A stretch of DNA of 47,786 bases from an uncultured Collinsella sp. (GCA_900752545.1 CAADVS010000082.1:1-47786); one strand, 5' to 3'; positions 24,330 to 32,361 are shown, counted from the stretch's first letter. Numbers and translations: made by a program. The notes: generated by a model not told the origin, from the sequence alone.

Positions 24330-24375
24330 AAATGGCGGGACGATGCATCAGTGCACTGTCCCGCCATTTTTCTTG
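24330..24375 (+). terminator. Terminator of trxB
   Basis: AAATGGCGGGAC (24330-24341) pairs perfectly with 24358-24369, and a T run follows. This is a classic intrinsic terminator. The loop has a small inner TGCA/TGCA helix. Confidence 0.88.
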
Positions 24376-24380
24376 CAGGC

Positions 24381-24417
24381 TATATGGTATGCAAAACTAG
24401 ATAACCTAGAATACAAT
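24381..24417 (+). promoter_or_regulatory. Operator-like site and promoter of DUF1836 gene
   Basis: Half sites TATATGGT (24381-24388) and ACTAGATA (24396-24403) are spaced by ATGCAAA. 20 of the 23 bases match the site upstream of the degV gene (26055-26077). A -10 TACAAT (24412-24417) lies eight bases downstream and no good -35 exists, so the site overlaps where -35 would be. This suits autorepression or MerR-style activation. Confidence 0.6.
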
Positions 24418-24441
24418 ATAGAAAATGAACGGAGGACCTTT

Positions 24442-25053
24442 ATGAACCACGTTAAACACGTTATTCCGATGTCTGATTCGTCTGTCAGCATTAAGGCTGA
24501 GGATATTCAGCCCACTGTGCTGCCCGATGCATTTATTCAGTCCGATATCGTACGCAAACTCAATACGTTGAGTCTGCCGCGCTATGACCAGTTGCCCAAT
24601 GTGACGCTCTACCGCGACCAGGTCATTGAGTATGTTGCGCTGTGGATGGAGCCGCTGTCCCTTTGCGTTGAGCAGCCTATCATTACGCCATCGATGATCA
24701 ATAACTACGTGAAGGTCGGCCTGGTGCCTGCTCCGGTCAAAAAGCAATATGGCCGCGAGCAGATTGCCCGCCTGATCGCTATCTGCATCTTTAAGCAGGT
24801 GCTACCTATTGCTGCGGTGCAGGCACTCTTTAACATTCAGCGTTTGAGCTACGATGCCCCGACGGCCTTCGATTATGTGGTCGATCAGCTCGAGGCATCG
24901 ATTCGTGCGGCGTTTTCCGTCGAGCAGACTCCCGTGCCCGATACGGCGCATCAGGTAACGCGTGAGTCGCTGCTTGTGCGTAGCGCGGTATCGTCCTTCG
25001 TTTCGAAGGCTTACTTGATGAGCTATCTCAAGTTCAACGGGTTTAATAGCTAG
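24442..25053 (+). CDS. DUF1836 family protein (MerR-like regulator candidate)
   Basis: A 203-residue protein of the DUF1836 family, members of which resemble MerR-type DNA-binding domains. The segment ITPSMINNYVKVGLVPAPVKKQYGREQIARLI reads like a winged helix-turn-helix, followed by helices (VLPIAAVQALFNIQR). No known effector domain or metal-binding cysteine cluster is seen. The ATG at 24442 follows GGAGGACC. It is convergent with degV; both genes have the same 23-bp site upstream, which makes this protein the likely binder. Function otherwise unknown. Confidence 0.75.
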   Translation: MNHVKHVIPMSDSSVSIKAEDIQPTVLPDAFIQSDIVRKLNTLSLPRYDQLPNVTLYRDQVIEYVALWMEPLSLCVEQPIITPSMINNYVKVGLVPAPVKKQYGREQIARLIAICIFKQVLPIAAVQALFNIQRLSYDAPTAFDYVVDQLEASIRAAFSVEQTPVPDTAHQVTRESLLVRSAVSSFVSKAYLMSYLKFNGFNS

Positions 25054-25065
25054 CCGACGTATAAA

Positions 25066-25112
25066 ACGGGCGGGACAAAGAGCCATCTGTCGCTTTGTCC
25101 CGCCCGTATTTT
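25066..25112. terminator. Bidirectional terminator between DUF1836 gene and degV
   Basis: A 15-bp perfect stem, ACGGGCGGGACAAAG (25066-25080) with its complement at 25093-25107, is flanked by ATTTTT on the right and AAAA on the left. It would end both convergent transcripts. Confidence 0.9.
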
Positions 25113-25126
25113 TGCTTGGTTGGACT

Positions 25127-25993
25127 TTATTTGCCCGAAGCTACGCCCATGCCGTAGCCGATGATGAGGCCGTGCATCTCGGCGTAATAGGAATCCAGGC
25201 CGTTGCAGGGCATGATGATGGTCTTGGAGCCGGGCCAATGCTCAATAATGCGATCGGCCAACGCCTGGGCGCTCGATGCGTTCTCCACATGGTCGATGAC
25301 GACCTCACCGCCCGTAAAGCCCTCGGCTTCCATAGTGTGGATGATCTTGTTAAGCATCTTCTTTTCGCCACGCGTGTGCCCGACGAGTTCGATTTTACCG
25401 GCCTCACTCGCCGTGCCCAAAATTCGGATATTGAGCTTGTTGGCAATGATGCCGGCTGCCTTAGGGATACGTCCGGCTTTGGCGAGGTTTTCGTAATTGC
25501 ACAAACTGAAGAGGATTTTGCTGTTCTGTTCAAGGCTATCGAAGTATTTGCAAGCATCCTCGAATGAGACATTCGGATTGCTTGCAAGATAGCGGTCGAA
25601 CAGCAAGAAAATGAGGTCCATTTTGCCGCCAGCTGCGCGTGAATTGACTAGATGAATCTGTCGGTCGGGCTCCTCGGCAAGAACCATATCGCGAGCCGTG
25701 GCTGCCGCGTTGTAGCTGCCCGACACGCCCTCAGAGATCGGCATGCAGATGGTCTTGTCTGCCAATTTGAAGAGCTCGGCCCACTCCCCTACGCTGGGAC
25801 AAGCGCTCGAAGAAGCGTTCGTCTCCGCCTGAACAGCGCAGTTGAGCTCATGAACATCGAGCGAAAGGTCATCGACGAATTCATGCTCCCCCACTCGAAT
25901 TTTGAGGGGCGCAAATGCAAAGGTGGTATGGGGCGCGGTCGGTTGCCAATCGCGGAGGTTACAGCTTGAATCGGAGATAAGTGCCCAGCTCAT
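25127..25993 (-). CDS. DegV family fatty-acid-binding protein
   Basis: A 288-residue DegV (FakB-like) protein. Members bind a fatty acid and present it to a FakA kinase for phosphorylation and phospholipid synthesis. The opening ALISDSSCNL, the loop SEGVSGSYNAA and the two-domain length are typical. No fakA is in the window. It starts at ATG 25993, preceded by AAAGGACC. Its promoter has TATAAT (minus strand, 26023-26028) and a perfect palindrome upstream that is also found at the DUF1836 gene. Which fatty acid it binds is not visible. Confidence 0.88.
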   Translation of the reverse strand: MSWALISDSSCNLRDWQPTAPHTTFAFAPLKIRVGEHEFVDDLSLDVHELNCAVQAETNASSSACPSVGEWAELFKLADKTICMPISEGVSGSYNAAATARDMVLAEEPDRQIHLVNSRAAGGKMDLIFLLFDRYLASNPNVSFEDACKYFDSLEQNSKILFSLCNYENLAKAGRIPKAAGIIANKLNIRILGTASEAGKIELVGHTRGEKKMLNKIIHTMEAEGFTGGEVVIDHVENASSAQALADRIIEHWPGSKTIIMPCNGLDSYYAEMHGLIIGYGMGVASGK

Positions 25994-26022
25994 AGAGGGT
26001 CCTTTCTAATCGTTCCCATTCA

Positions 26023-26077
26023 ATTATAGCCATCTTGCAGACCGATTGGGCCGCTATCTAGTATTCAAAACTAGATA
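26023..26077 (-). promoter_or_regulatory. degV promoter and shared palindrome
   Basis: The -10 TATAAT reads on the minus strand at 26028-26023, without a good -35. Upstream, TATCTAGT (26055-26062) and ACTAGATA (26070-26077) form a perfect palindrome with a seven-base spacer ATTCAAA; including outer bases the arms are CCGCTATCTAGT and its complement. The site would cover about -61 to -39, a normal activator position. Confidence 0.65.
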
Positions 26078-26090
26078 GCGGACTGCACTA

Positions 26091-26134
26091 AAGGCAAAAG
26101 AATGGACCCCATGACTCAAAGCCACGAGGTCCAT
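26091..26134 (-). terminator. Terminator of NlpC/P60 gene
   Basis: On the minus strand ATGGACC (26134-26128) pairs with GGTCCAT (26108-26102) through a partly paired loop, followed by TTCTTTTGCC. This is a probable intrinsic terminator for the 30-kb-to-26-kb minus-strand genes. Confidence 0.65.
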
Positions 26135-26157
26135 ATCCGTTTGCTTTATCTGAATAC

Positions 26158-27285
26158 TTAGTAGCGCACGAAAATGTAGTTGTTGTTCATGCCGGCGGCA
26201 ACGGAGCTGATGATAACACCCGTGTTGTAGTCGGAAGCATGAATCATCTGACCACCACCGATGTAAATGCCGGTGTGGTACGAGTTGACTACAACGTCAC
26301 CGGGCTGCGGATCGGACACACGCGTCCAGCCCATAAAGGTGCCCGTGGTGCCCAGGCGGCAATAGCGACCAGTAAGGCAATAGCTTACAAAACCAGAGCA
26401 GTCGAAGCTGTTCGGGCCAATTCCGCCCCAGGAATAGGCGCAACCAAGCTTGCTGTATGCACGCGATACAACAGAACCGCCGTCGACGGACTGGCTCGGA
26501 GCAGAAGGCGTCGGAGCCGGAGCAGGTGTGGAGGGCTGCGGCGTCGGAGCAGGTGCCGGCGTAGGAGCCGGAGTGTTGCCGCCCTGGTTGTTGTTATTGC
26601 TGGTCTGGCCACCGTTGTTGGTCTTCTCGGTCGTACCGGCAGTCTCGTTGCTCACCGTGGCCTTCTCGGCGGTGCTGGCGTTGATGCCGGCCTGCAGCGC
26701 GGCGTTGGCCTCGGCCTCTGCGGCAAGCTCGGCTTGCAGCTGCGAATCCAGGGAGTTTACGACGTTCTGGGCTTCAGCCTGCTGGGCGTTAAGCTCGTCA
26801 ACCTTCTTTTGCGTGGTGCCGACGTTCTTCTCCTGCTCGGCCTGCTTATCGGTGAGCTGCTGCTTAAGTTCCTTGACCTCTTGAATGGTCTGAGCTTGCT
26901 TATCGGAAACTTTGCCGTAGTAGAACAAACGGTTGAGCATATCGCTCAGATCATCGACACCCGTCAGAACCTGAAGCAGGCTCAGACCGCCGGTTTTGTA
27001 CTCGCCGGCGACATAGGTCGAGAGTTTTGCCTGACCATTGGCGATCTCCTGCTGCTTTTGCGTGATCTCGCCAGCAGTCTGATCGAGTGCCTGCGTCTGC
27101 GTGGCGAGCTCATCGTAAATCTGCTGGGTTTGGGTACCGATCTGCTCGAGCTTCGTACGAGCAGCGGCAAGGTCGGATGCGGTATCGGCGTAGGCAGGAG
27201 CCGCGAGGCCCAAGCCCAAAACACAAGCGAGGGTTGCCGTAGCAGCGCAGCGTGCCATGTTTTTGTGCGTGTTTGCTGTGCGCAT
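26158..27285 (-). CDS. Secreted NlpC/P60 peptidoglycan hydrolase
   Basis: A 375-residue exported endopeptidase that cuts stem peptides of peptidoglycan. It has a signal peptide (about 1-33, ending PAYA), a long coiled coil (about 36-195), a Pro/Thr/Ser-rich linker (about 220-265), and the NlpC/P60 domain with catalytic Cys in FDCSGFV and histidines in YHTGIYIGGGQMIHAS. This CwlO/PcsB/RipA-like layout usually marks division- or growth-linked hydrolases held inactive by the coiled coil and activated by FtsEX; ftsEX is not in the window. It lies 32 bases after apt. Confidence 0.9.
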   Translation of the reverse strand: MRTANTHKNMARCAATATLACVLGLGLAAPAYADTASDLAAARTKLEQIGTQTQQIYDELATQTQALDQTAGEITQKQQEIANGQAKLSTYVAGEYKTGGLSLLQVLTGVDDLSDMLNRLFYYGKVSDKQAQTIQEVKELKQQLTDKQAEQEKNVGTTQKKVDELNAQQAEAQNVVNSLDSQLQAELAAEAEANAALQAGINASTAEKATVSNETAGTTEKTNNGGQTSNNNNQGGNTPAPTPAPAPTPQPSTPAPAPTPSAPSQSVDGGSVVSRAYSKLGCAYSWGGIGPNSFDCSGFVSYCLTGRYCRLGTTGTFMGWTRVSDPQPGDVVVNSYHTGIYIGGGQMIHASDYNTGVIISSVAAGMNNNYIFVRY

Positions 27286-27317
27286 GTAGCTTCCTTTCCA
27301 GTAACTAAGGGTAACGG

Positions 27318-27848
27318 CTAGTCCACCGTCACCAGGCTAAAGAGCTCCACATCGTCATCAGACGGCGTGAGCTTCTCGCGCGGGTTGAGAAACGCAAGCT
27401 CAAGGATACAACCGTAACCGACAAGCTTTGCGCCCATATCTCGCACCAGTTTACCTGTTGCCTCGACGGTTCCGCCCGTCGCGACCAAGTCGTCCAGAAT
27501 CAACACGGTATCTTTAGAGCTGATAGCGTCGGCATGGATTTCAATTGAATCGGTGCCGTACTCGAGCTCGTAGCTCTGACTTACGGTCTCGCGCGGTAGC
27601 TTGCCAGGTTTACGTGCGGGAACAAAGCCGGCGCCAAGGGCTACAGCCACCGGTACGCCAACCATAAAGCCGCGAGCCTCGGGACCCACGACCTTGGTGA
27701 TTCCCATGCCGGCAAAGTGCTCGGCGAGGGCATCGGTCATGGCTTTGAGCGCCTCGGGATTGCCAAAGAGCGGCGTGATGTCTTTAAAGATGACTCCGGG
27801 CTCGGGATAGTCGGGGATGTCGACGATTTGAGATTCGAAGTCGTACAT
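27318..27848 (-). CDS. apt: Adenine phosphoribosyltransferase
   Basis: A 176-residue purine-salvage enzyme making AMP from adenine and PRPP. PDYPEPGVIFKDITPLF, the GPEARGF motif and the PRPP loop VLILDDLVATGGT are clear. ATG 27848 is chosen over an in-frame TTG 15 bases upstream, because the GAAAGG ribosome site lies between them. Gaps to its neighbours are 40 and 32 bases. Confidence 0.95.
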   Translation of the reverse strand: MYDFESQIVDIPDYPEPGVIFKDITPLFGNPEALKAMTDALAEHFAGMGITKVVGPEARGFMVGVPVAVALGAGFVPARKPGKLPRETVSQSYELEYGTDSIEIHADAISSKDTVLILDDLVATGGTVEATGKLVRDMGAKLVGYGCILELAFLNPREKLTPSDDDVELFSLVTVD

Positions 27849-27888
27849 TGCATGACCTTTCAATGGGTTGCCGAAATTTCAGCAGCGG

Positions 27889-28767
27889 TTATTTGCCCGC
27901 GGTGGCGGCGCCGGATTGCGAAGGGGCGACGACTTTGAGCGGCTTTACGAGAGAATCCTCGTGCGAAACCGGCGCGGCTGGCTCTTCGTTTTTGGCCTTG
28001 GTGGACTCGGAACGCGTGATTTCCTCATCGAGTGCATCGATGTCGGCGTCCTCGACCACGGCGTTGAGCGACTCAAAAACGCGGTTCTTGAGCAGCGCGG
28101 TGTGCACGCCCTCCGTCAGGTCGTGAAGCTTCTTAAACGCACGCTCGAGCTTGGCGTCGCGCTCGTCATCGGAGGTATCCATTCCGAGCATGCTCACGAG
28201 CACCTGCTCAAACATCGAGGACTCGCGGTTAGCGGAAGACACGTACTGACGCAGGTTGCGTGGCTCGATATGGAAGCGCGACAGCTCGGAGCAGTAACGG
28301 ATGATCGGAAAATCGCGACCATCGACGAGCTCGCGGTTCTGCGGGCTTTTGATGATGCGAATGAGGTCGTTTTCGGCGAGCGAGCGGATAAACGAAATCT
28401 CGACGCCCAGCATATCGGGAATGGTCTCGATGGGATGCAGCTTTTGCTTAGTCTCCTTGGGCTCCGTCTTGAGCGGAACATCGGACAGCAAGCCCACCTC
28501 GTAGGCGAGCGTTGACAGGTCCGTGGCGTTTTCCAAGCGCTGCTTAATCACGTTGAGTGGCATATAGCGGGTCTTCTGCAGGTGCAGAATGACCTCCAGG
28601 CGATCAACGTCCTCCTTGGAGTACTGACGGTATCCCTTTGGCGTACGATGAGGGGTAATGAGCCCCTCATCCTCTAGAAATCTAATTTTTGAGTTCGAAA
28701 GATCGGGGTATGCGCCTCGAAGTAGGTTGACGACTTGGCCGATACTCAGATAGTTGCGTTCGGCCAT
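27889..28767 (-). CDS. MerR family regulator, FtsR-like
   Basis: A 292-residue regulator with an N-terminal MerR helix-turn-helix (LSIGQVVNLLRGAYPDLSNSKIRFLEDEGLI and HRTPKGYRQYSKEDVDRL). It resembles the Rv1828/FtsR group of actinobacteria, which activates ftsZ and other genes. The C-terminal 200 residues are larger than in classic MerR and carry an acidic, alanine-rich tail. It starts three bases after the FHA gene stop, the same order as garA-ftsR in mycobacteria. The regulated genes here cannot be seen. Confidence 0.82.
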   Translation of the reverse strand: MAERNYLSIGQVVNLLRGAYPDLSNSKIRFLEDEGLITPHRTPKGYRQYSKEDVDRLEVILHLQKTRYMPLNVIKQRLENATDLSTLAYEVGLLSDVPLKTEPKETKQKLHPIETIPDMLGVEISFIRSLAENDLIRIIKSPQNRELVDGRDFPIIRYCSELSRFHIEPRNLRQYVSSANRESSMFEQVLVSMLGMDTSDDERDAKLERAFKKLHDLTEGVHTALLKNRVFESLNAVVEDADIDALDEEITRSESTKAKNEEPAAPVSHEDSLVKPLKVVAPSQSGAATAGK

Positions 28768-28770
28768 GCC

Positions 28771-29205
28771 CTACTCACCGGTTTCGATGCGCTCCGGCGT
28801 GCTCTCGTGGTAGATGAGCGTAAACGTACCGATCTGGACGGAAGAACCGTCGTGCAGCGGGGCTGCATTGACGATGGCACCGTCGACCCAGGTGCCATTG
28901 AGCGAGCCCAAGTCCTCGATGCGAGCGCCGAGGCCCTCGCGAATAATGCGCGCGTGGCTGCGCGAAACGGTCATGTCATTGAGGAAGATGCCGTTCGCAG
29001 GATCGCGGCCGATGGTGGTCACGTCGTCCTCGAGTTCAAAAGCGGCACCAGTCTGCGGACCCTTGACGATGGACAGAACGGGGGCGGTGATGCGCACGTT
29101 GGCCATGAGGTCGGGAACGGTGACGTCGCTTGAAGGAACGCGGAATACGCAGGTAGCGTCCGCGGTCTTATCATTCTGAGGCATATTGTTAACCATGTTG
29201 TCCAT
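28771..29205 (-). CDS. FHA-domain protein, GarA/OdhI-like
   Basis: A 144-residue protein: short N-terminal tail, then an FHA phosphothreonine-binding domain (about 43-135) with GRDP (66-69), SRSH (81-84) and SLNGT (101-105). In GarA/OdhI the tail carries an ETTSVFR motif that Ser/Thr kinases phosphorylate, after which the tail binds its own FHA domain. Here ADATCVFR keeps the threonine (T18) and VFR. GarA controls oxoglutarate and glutamate enzymes. The start at 29205 follows AGGGGT. Partner kinase and targets are not in the window; the GarA assignment rests on tail motif and gene order. Confidence 0.82.
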   Translation of the reverse strand: MDNMVNNMPQNDKTADATCVFRVPSSDVTVPDLMANVRITAPVLSIVKGPQTGAAFELEDDVTTIGRDPANGIFLNDMTVSRSHARIIREGLGARIEDLGSLNGTWVDGAIVNAAPLHDGSSVQIGTFTLIYHESTPERIETGE

Positions 29206-29271
29206 GACAACCCCTAACTTATCGCGGACCTGCCGCAAATAATGAACCGTACGTAATCATACCCCAACGAA

Positions 29272-29976
29272 TCAGTCTTCGATTTCAGGGTTCAGAAAGT
29301 CGATGTCCTCGTCCTCGGGATGCGCGAGAGCCTGTTTAATGGCCGCTCCGCCCTTAATGGAGTAGATGACAGCCGTGAGCATGGAGAAGATCACGCCGCC
29401 GTACACAAAGAAGATGCCGAGGGGCACCGAGCTTCCGTTGAGGCCCGGGAAGGCCGTAAGGGATGAAGGTAAAAGATGCAGGCCGTCAATAACGGGGAAA
29501 CCGAGCAGCATGAGCGAGAAACCAGTCATGAGCAGCGCTGTGGCAATCTTTCCCGGGAAGACGACATCGATGGGGCGACGGTGATAATGACGAACGATAA
29601 GCGTGCCGATGCCCAGATAGATGTCGCGGCCAATAATGAGCACGCAGACCCAGACGGGCAGCTCTCCGCGGACCACCAGGCCAAGTACGCCGGTGAACAG
29701 CAGCGCACGGTCGCAAATGGGATCCATGACCTTGCCGAGCCATGAGACCGTCTTAGTCATGCGGGCGATCTGGCCGTCCATCCAGTCGGTGGAGGCGGCA
29801 ACGGCGTAGATAACGATGGCGATGACGCGGTTGTTATCCGTCACAAACAGGTACAGAAATACCAGGGTGAGGATCAGGCGCGTAAAGGTGATGAAATTGG
29901 AGATCGTAAAGATCTTATTCGACGGGTAATCGGAAGTGCCGATAAGCTCCTTTTTGATCTTCTTTTTGATGCCCAC
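29272..29976 (-). CDS. CDP-alcohol phosphatidyltransferase (second PgsA-like)
   Basis: A 234-residue membrane enzyme with the CDP-alcohol phosphotransferase motif DWMDGQIAR ... GKVMDPICDR and about five hydrophobic helices. It is a paralogue of PgsA at 8421, with a charged C-terminal tail ending EDEDIDFLNPEIED. Start is GTG 29976 with GGGGAG just upstream; no ATG fits. The alcohol could be glycerol 3-phosphate, inositol phosphate or another; the sequence motif does not tell. It lies 66 bases upstream of the FHA gene and has its own promoter. Confidence 0.8.
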   Translation of the reverse strand: MGIKKKIKKELIGTSDYPSNKIFTISNFITFTRLILTLVFLYLFVTDNNRVIAIVIYAVAASTDWMDGQIARMTKTVSWLGKVMDPICDRALLFTGVLGLVVRGELPVWVCVLIIGRDIYLGIGTLIVRHYHRRPIDVVFPGKIATALLMTGFSLMLLGFPVIDGLHLLPSSLTAFPGLNGSSVPLGIFFVYGGVIFSMLTAVIYSIKGGAAIKQALAHPEDEDIDFLNPEIED

Positions 29977-30012
29977 AGGACTCCCCCGCTGGTTAACGAC
30001 AAAACTTTCGAT

Positions 30013-30041
30013 ACTATACCCGTTCCGGCGATGTCTATCCA
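30013..30041 (-). promoter_or_regulatory. Promoter of second pgsA-like gene
   Basis: On the minus strand TGGATA (30041-30036) and TATAGT (30018-30013) are 17 bases apart. It would drive the phosphatidyltransferase and perhaps the FHA-MerR-apt genes that follow. Confidence 0.55.
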
Positions 30042-30100
30042 GCGCAGCCATAGAGAGTCCAGACATGTGGAGGGCGCTATTAGGCGGGGGATTTCGCATT

Positions 30101-30159
30101 CGTGTACATCTGCCTCCAAACATGTCGAAAAATGTCGATTTTGGTGGCTAATGTACACG
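30101..30159. repeat. Long imperfect palindrome with tandem ATGTCGA core
   Basis: Positions 30101-30120 and 30139-30159 pair over about 20 bases with three mismatches; the outer nine (CGTGTACAT and ATGTACACG) are perfect. The loop holds two direct copies of ATGTCGA spaced by ten bases (30122 and 30132). It lies between the tRNA-Pro terminator and the phosphatidyltransferase promoter, and could be a regulator-binding region. No gene is present in 30042-30227. Confidence 0.5.
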
Positions 30160-30227
30160 TTTTGATTCGGTGATTACATCGATCGGGAACGTTGTTACTT
30201 TAAGCAAAATAATCATGGTGATTAAAA

Positions 30228-30258
30228 CAAAAAAGGTCAGACACTAAGTGCCTGACCT
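30228..30258 (-). terminator. Terminator of tRNA-Pro
   Basis: On the minus strand an 11-bp stem (30258-30248 with 30244-30234, one G-U pair) with a three-base loop is followed by TTTTTTG. This is a canonical intrinsic terminator, about ten bases after the tRNA 3' end. Confidence 0.9.
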
Positions 30259-30267
30259 GCAAACTTC

Positions 30268-30344
<77 letters not shown>

Positions 30345-30386
30345 AAGCTTTTGTCTGTTGCTCTGCTCTCGCTCGCAACAGGGAGT

Positions 30387-30416
30387 ATATTAACCCGAAA
30401 CTTTAGACTTGTGCAA
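30387..30416 (-). promoter_or_regulatory. Probable tRNA-Pro promoter
   Basis: On the minus strand TTGCAC (30416-30411) and TAATAT (30392-30387) are 18 bases apart, about 45 bases upstream of the tRNA. It sits directly after the coaBC stop, so the tRNA may also be reached by read-through. Confidence 0.5.
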
Positions 30417-30424
30417 GAACTTTT

Positions 30425-31639
30425 TTACAAATTTTGAAGCAAGTCCAAAATTGTATCTGCGAGCTGGGGTTTTGTTAGCACGGGAAGTTCTTGCGTGCCC
30501 GTTGTGCTCACAATCCAGGCCTTGTTAGTGTCGGTTCCAAAGCCCGAATCGGCGCGCGAGACATCGTTGGCGATAATGGCATCGCAGCCCTTGCGGGCCA
30601 ATTTGCGCTCGGCGTACTCGACAACGTTATCGGTCTCGGCCGCAAATCCGATCACGCATCGCTCGCCCTTCTGGCGCGAGAGCTCGGCCAAAATATCGAC
30701 CGTCTCGACAAGCTCGATTCGATCCAAGCGTTCGTTGGACTTTTTGAGCTTATGGTCTGCAGGGGCCGCCGGGGTATAGTCGGCGACGGCAGCGGCGCAA
30801 ATGGCCGCATCGGCCGTCTGGAAGGCGTTCAGGGCCGCTTGGAGCATCTCTGCGGCGGTCTGCACGCGCACGCACTCCATGCCGCCGGGCACATCGAGCG
30901 ATGTCGGTCCCAACACGAGCGTGACCTCGGCACCGCGGCGAGCAGCCTCCCCCGCCAGGGCGATGCCCATCTTGCCCGACGAACGGTTGCCAATGAAGCG
31001 CACCGGGTCGATCGGCTCGTGCGTGGGGCCGGCGGTGATGACGATGCGCTTGCCCGCCAGGTCCTGAGGCGCGGGGTTGAGCACCTCACAGACAGCCTCG
31101 ACGATGTCCTCGGGCTCGCTCATGCGTCCCGTGTCCACGTCGCCGCAGGCAAGGTAGCCGCTGCCGGGTCCCACCACGCGCACGCCACGGTCGCGCAGCG
31201 TGGTCATATTGGCCTGTGTAGCCGGCGCTTTCCACATGCCGTTGTTCATGGCCGGTGCGATCACGATGGGTCGCGGCGTCGCAAGCAGCGTAGTGGAGAT
31301 GAGGTCGTCGGCGATGCCGTTGGCCATCTTGGCGATGATATTAGCCGTCGCGGGCGCCACGACCACCAGATCGGGCTCCTGCGCAAGCGAAATGTGGTGG
31401 ATGGGGTCGGAGGGATCGTCGAATAGGCCCACAGCAACGGGCTCGTTGGTGAGCGCACGGAAGGTGAGCGGGCCCACAAACTCCGTGGCATGCTCGCTCA
31501 TAACGACCTTGACGCGCGCGCCGCGCTTTTGCAGCAGGCGCACGATATTGCATGACTTATAGGCGGCGATCCCGCCGGTAATGCCCAGCAGGATCGTTTT
31601 TCCCTCAAGTTGCATTGAATTGTTGGGTGCCGCCGACAT
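30425..31639 (-). CDS. coaBC: Bifunctional phosphopantothenoylcysteine decarboxylase/synthase
   Basis: A 404-residue bifunctional enzyme of coenzyme A synthesis. The N-terminal flavin-dependent CoaC half has HHISLAQEPDLVVVAPATAN with the catalytic histidine and PAMNNGMW; the CoaB half has ITAGPTHEPIDPVRFIGNR and the KKSNERLDRI motif. Length is usual. It is the last protein gene of the long minus-strand run and starts two bases after the zinc-ribbon gene. Confidence 0.95.
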   Translation of the reverse strand: MSAAPNNSMQLEGKTILLGITGGIAAYKSCNIVRLLQKRGARVKVVMSEHATEFVGPLTFRALTNEPVAVGLFDDPSDPIHHISLAQEPDLVVVAPATANIIAKMANGIADDLISTTLLATPRPIVIAPAMNNGMWKAPATQANMTTLRDRGVRVVGPGSGYLACGDVDTGRMSEPEDIVEAVCEVLNPAPQDLAGKRIVITAGPTHEPIDPVRFIGNRSSGKMGIALAGEAARRGAEVTLVLGPTSLDVPGGMECVRVQTAAEMLQAALNAFQTADAAICAAAVADYTPAAPADHKLKKSNERLDRIELVETVDILAELSRQKGERCVIGFAAETDNVVEYAERKLARKGCDAIIANDVSRADSGFGTDTNKAWIVSTTGTQELPVLTKPQLADTILDLLQNL

Positions 31640-31641
31640 CG

Positions 31642-32361
31642 TTAGGCTTCCTTGCTCGGGAGTACCAGGAGGCGGTGGCAGTACGGGCAGTGCGTAATTG
31701 ACCTGCCGTCGTGGTTGAGGTCGCTCATGGACGATGCCTGCAGCGCGGTGTGGCAGACCGTGGGGATGTTGCCCTGGATGGTCTCGACGGCCAGGCCGCG
31801 GAACTGCTTGAGCAGACGCTCGTAGTCGGTGAGCACGTCGGCCGGCAGCGTGGCAGCAAGCGCGGTGCGCTCCTTAGTGGCGGCGTCAATCTGAGCCTGC
31901 AGGTCGGCAGCCTTGGCGCGAGCGGCCTTGGTATCGGCCTTAACGCCCTCCTCGAACTTGGCGATGATGGCCTGCGCGCGGGTCTCGCGGTCGAGTGCCT
32001 CCTTATGAGCGACAACGACGTCCTTGCGGGTGTGCTCAATCTTGTCCAGGCGTTTGGCCAGGGTGGCGAGCTCGTTTTCTAGATCCTGAACCTCGCGGTA
32101 GTCGGAGCCGTCGACGTGACGCTTTTTGGCAGCCTCGATGGCGTTGTTGGTCTGAATCTCGGTGGTGTTGAGATCGTCGAGCTCAATGTCCAGATCCTTG
32201 CGCTGGGCGTAGAGCTTGGTCATCTCGGACTTGAGCTTCACATAGGTCTTGCGCTTGGAAGCGAGCTCCTTGAGCTCCGGCATATTGGCAAGTTCGCTCT
32301 TGTTGCGGGCGAGCTCCAAATCGATCTGTTGCAGCTTGAGTAGCGTAGCGCCGGCGCTCAT
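31642..32361 (-). CDS. Coiled-coil zinc-ribbon protein (former DUF164)
   Basis: A 239-residue protein with a long coiled-coil hairpin (about 1-170) and a C-terminal zinc-ribbon-like tail, typical of the C4-type family often encoded beside Nif3. Here the first knuckle reads IPTVCHTAL, with one cysteine and a histidine, whereas the second is intact (HCPYCHR), so only three cysteines remain. Function of the family is not established. The ATG at 32361 follows AAGGAGAG and overlaps the Nif3 stop by four bases (ATGA). Confidence 0.82.
   Translation of the reverse strand: MSAGATLLKLQQIDLELARNKSELANMPELKELASKRKTYVKLKSEMTKLYAQRKDLDIELDDLNTTEIQTNNAIEAAKKRHVDGSDYREVQDLENELATLAKRLDKIEHTRKDVVVAHKEALDRETRAQAIIAKFEEGVKADTKAARAKAADLQAQIDAATKERTALAATLPADVLTDYERLLKQFRGLAVETIQGNIPTVCHTALQASSMSDLNHDGRSITHCPYCHRLLVLPSKEA

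Noticed and set aside
26239..27321. 360-residue plus-strand frame
   Set aside because: It is antisense to the NlpC/P60 gene, which has signal peptide, coiled coil and catalytic domain.
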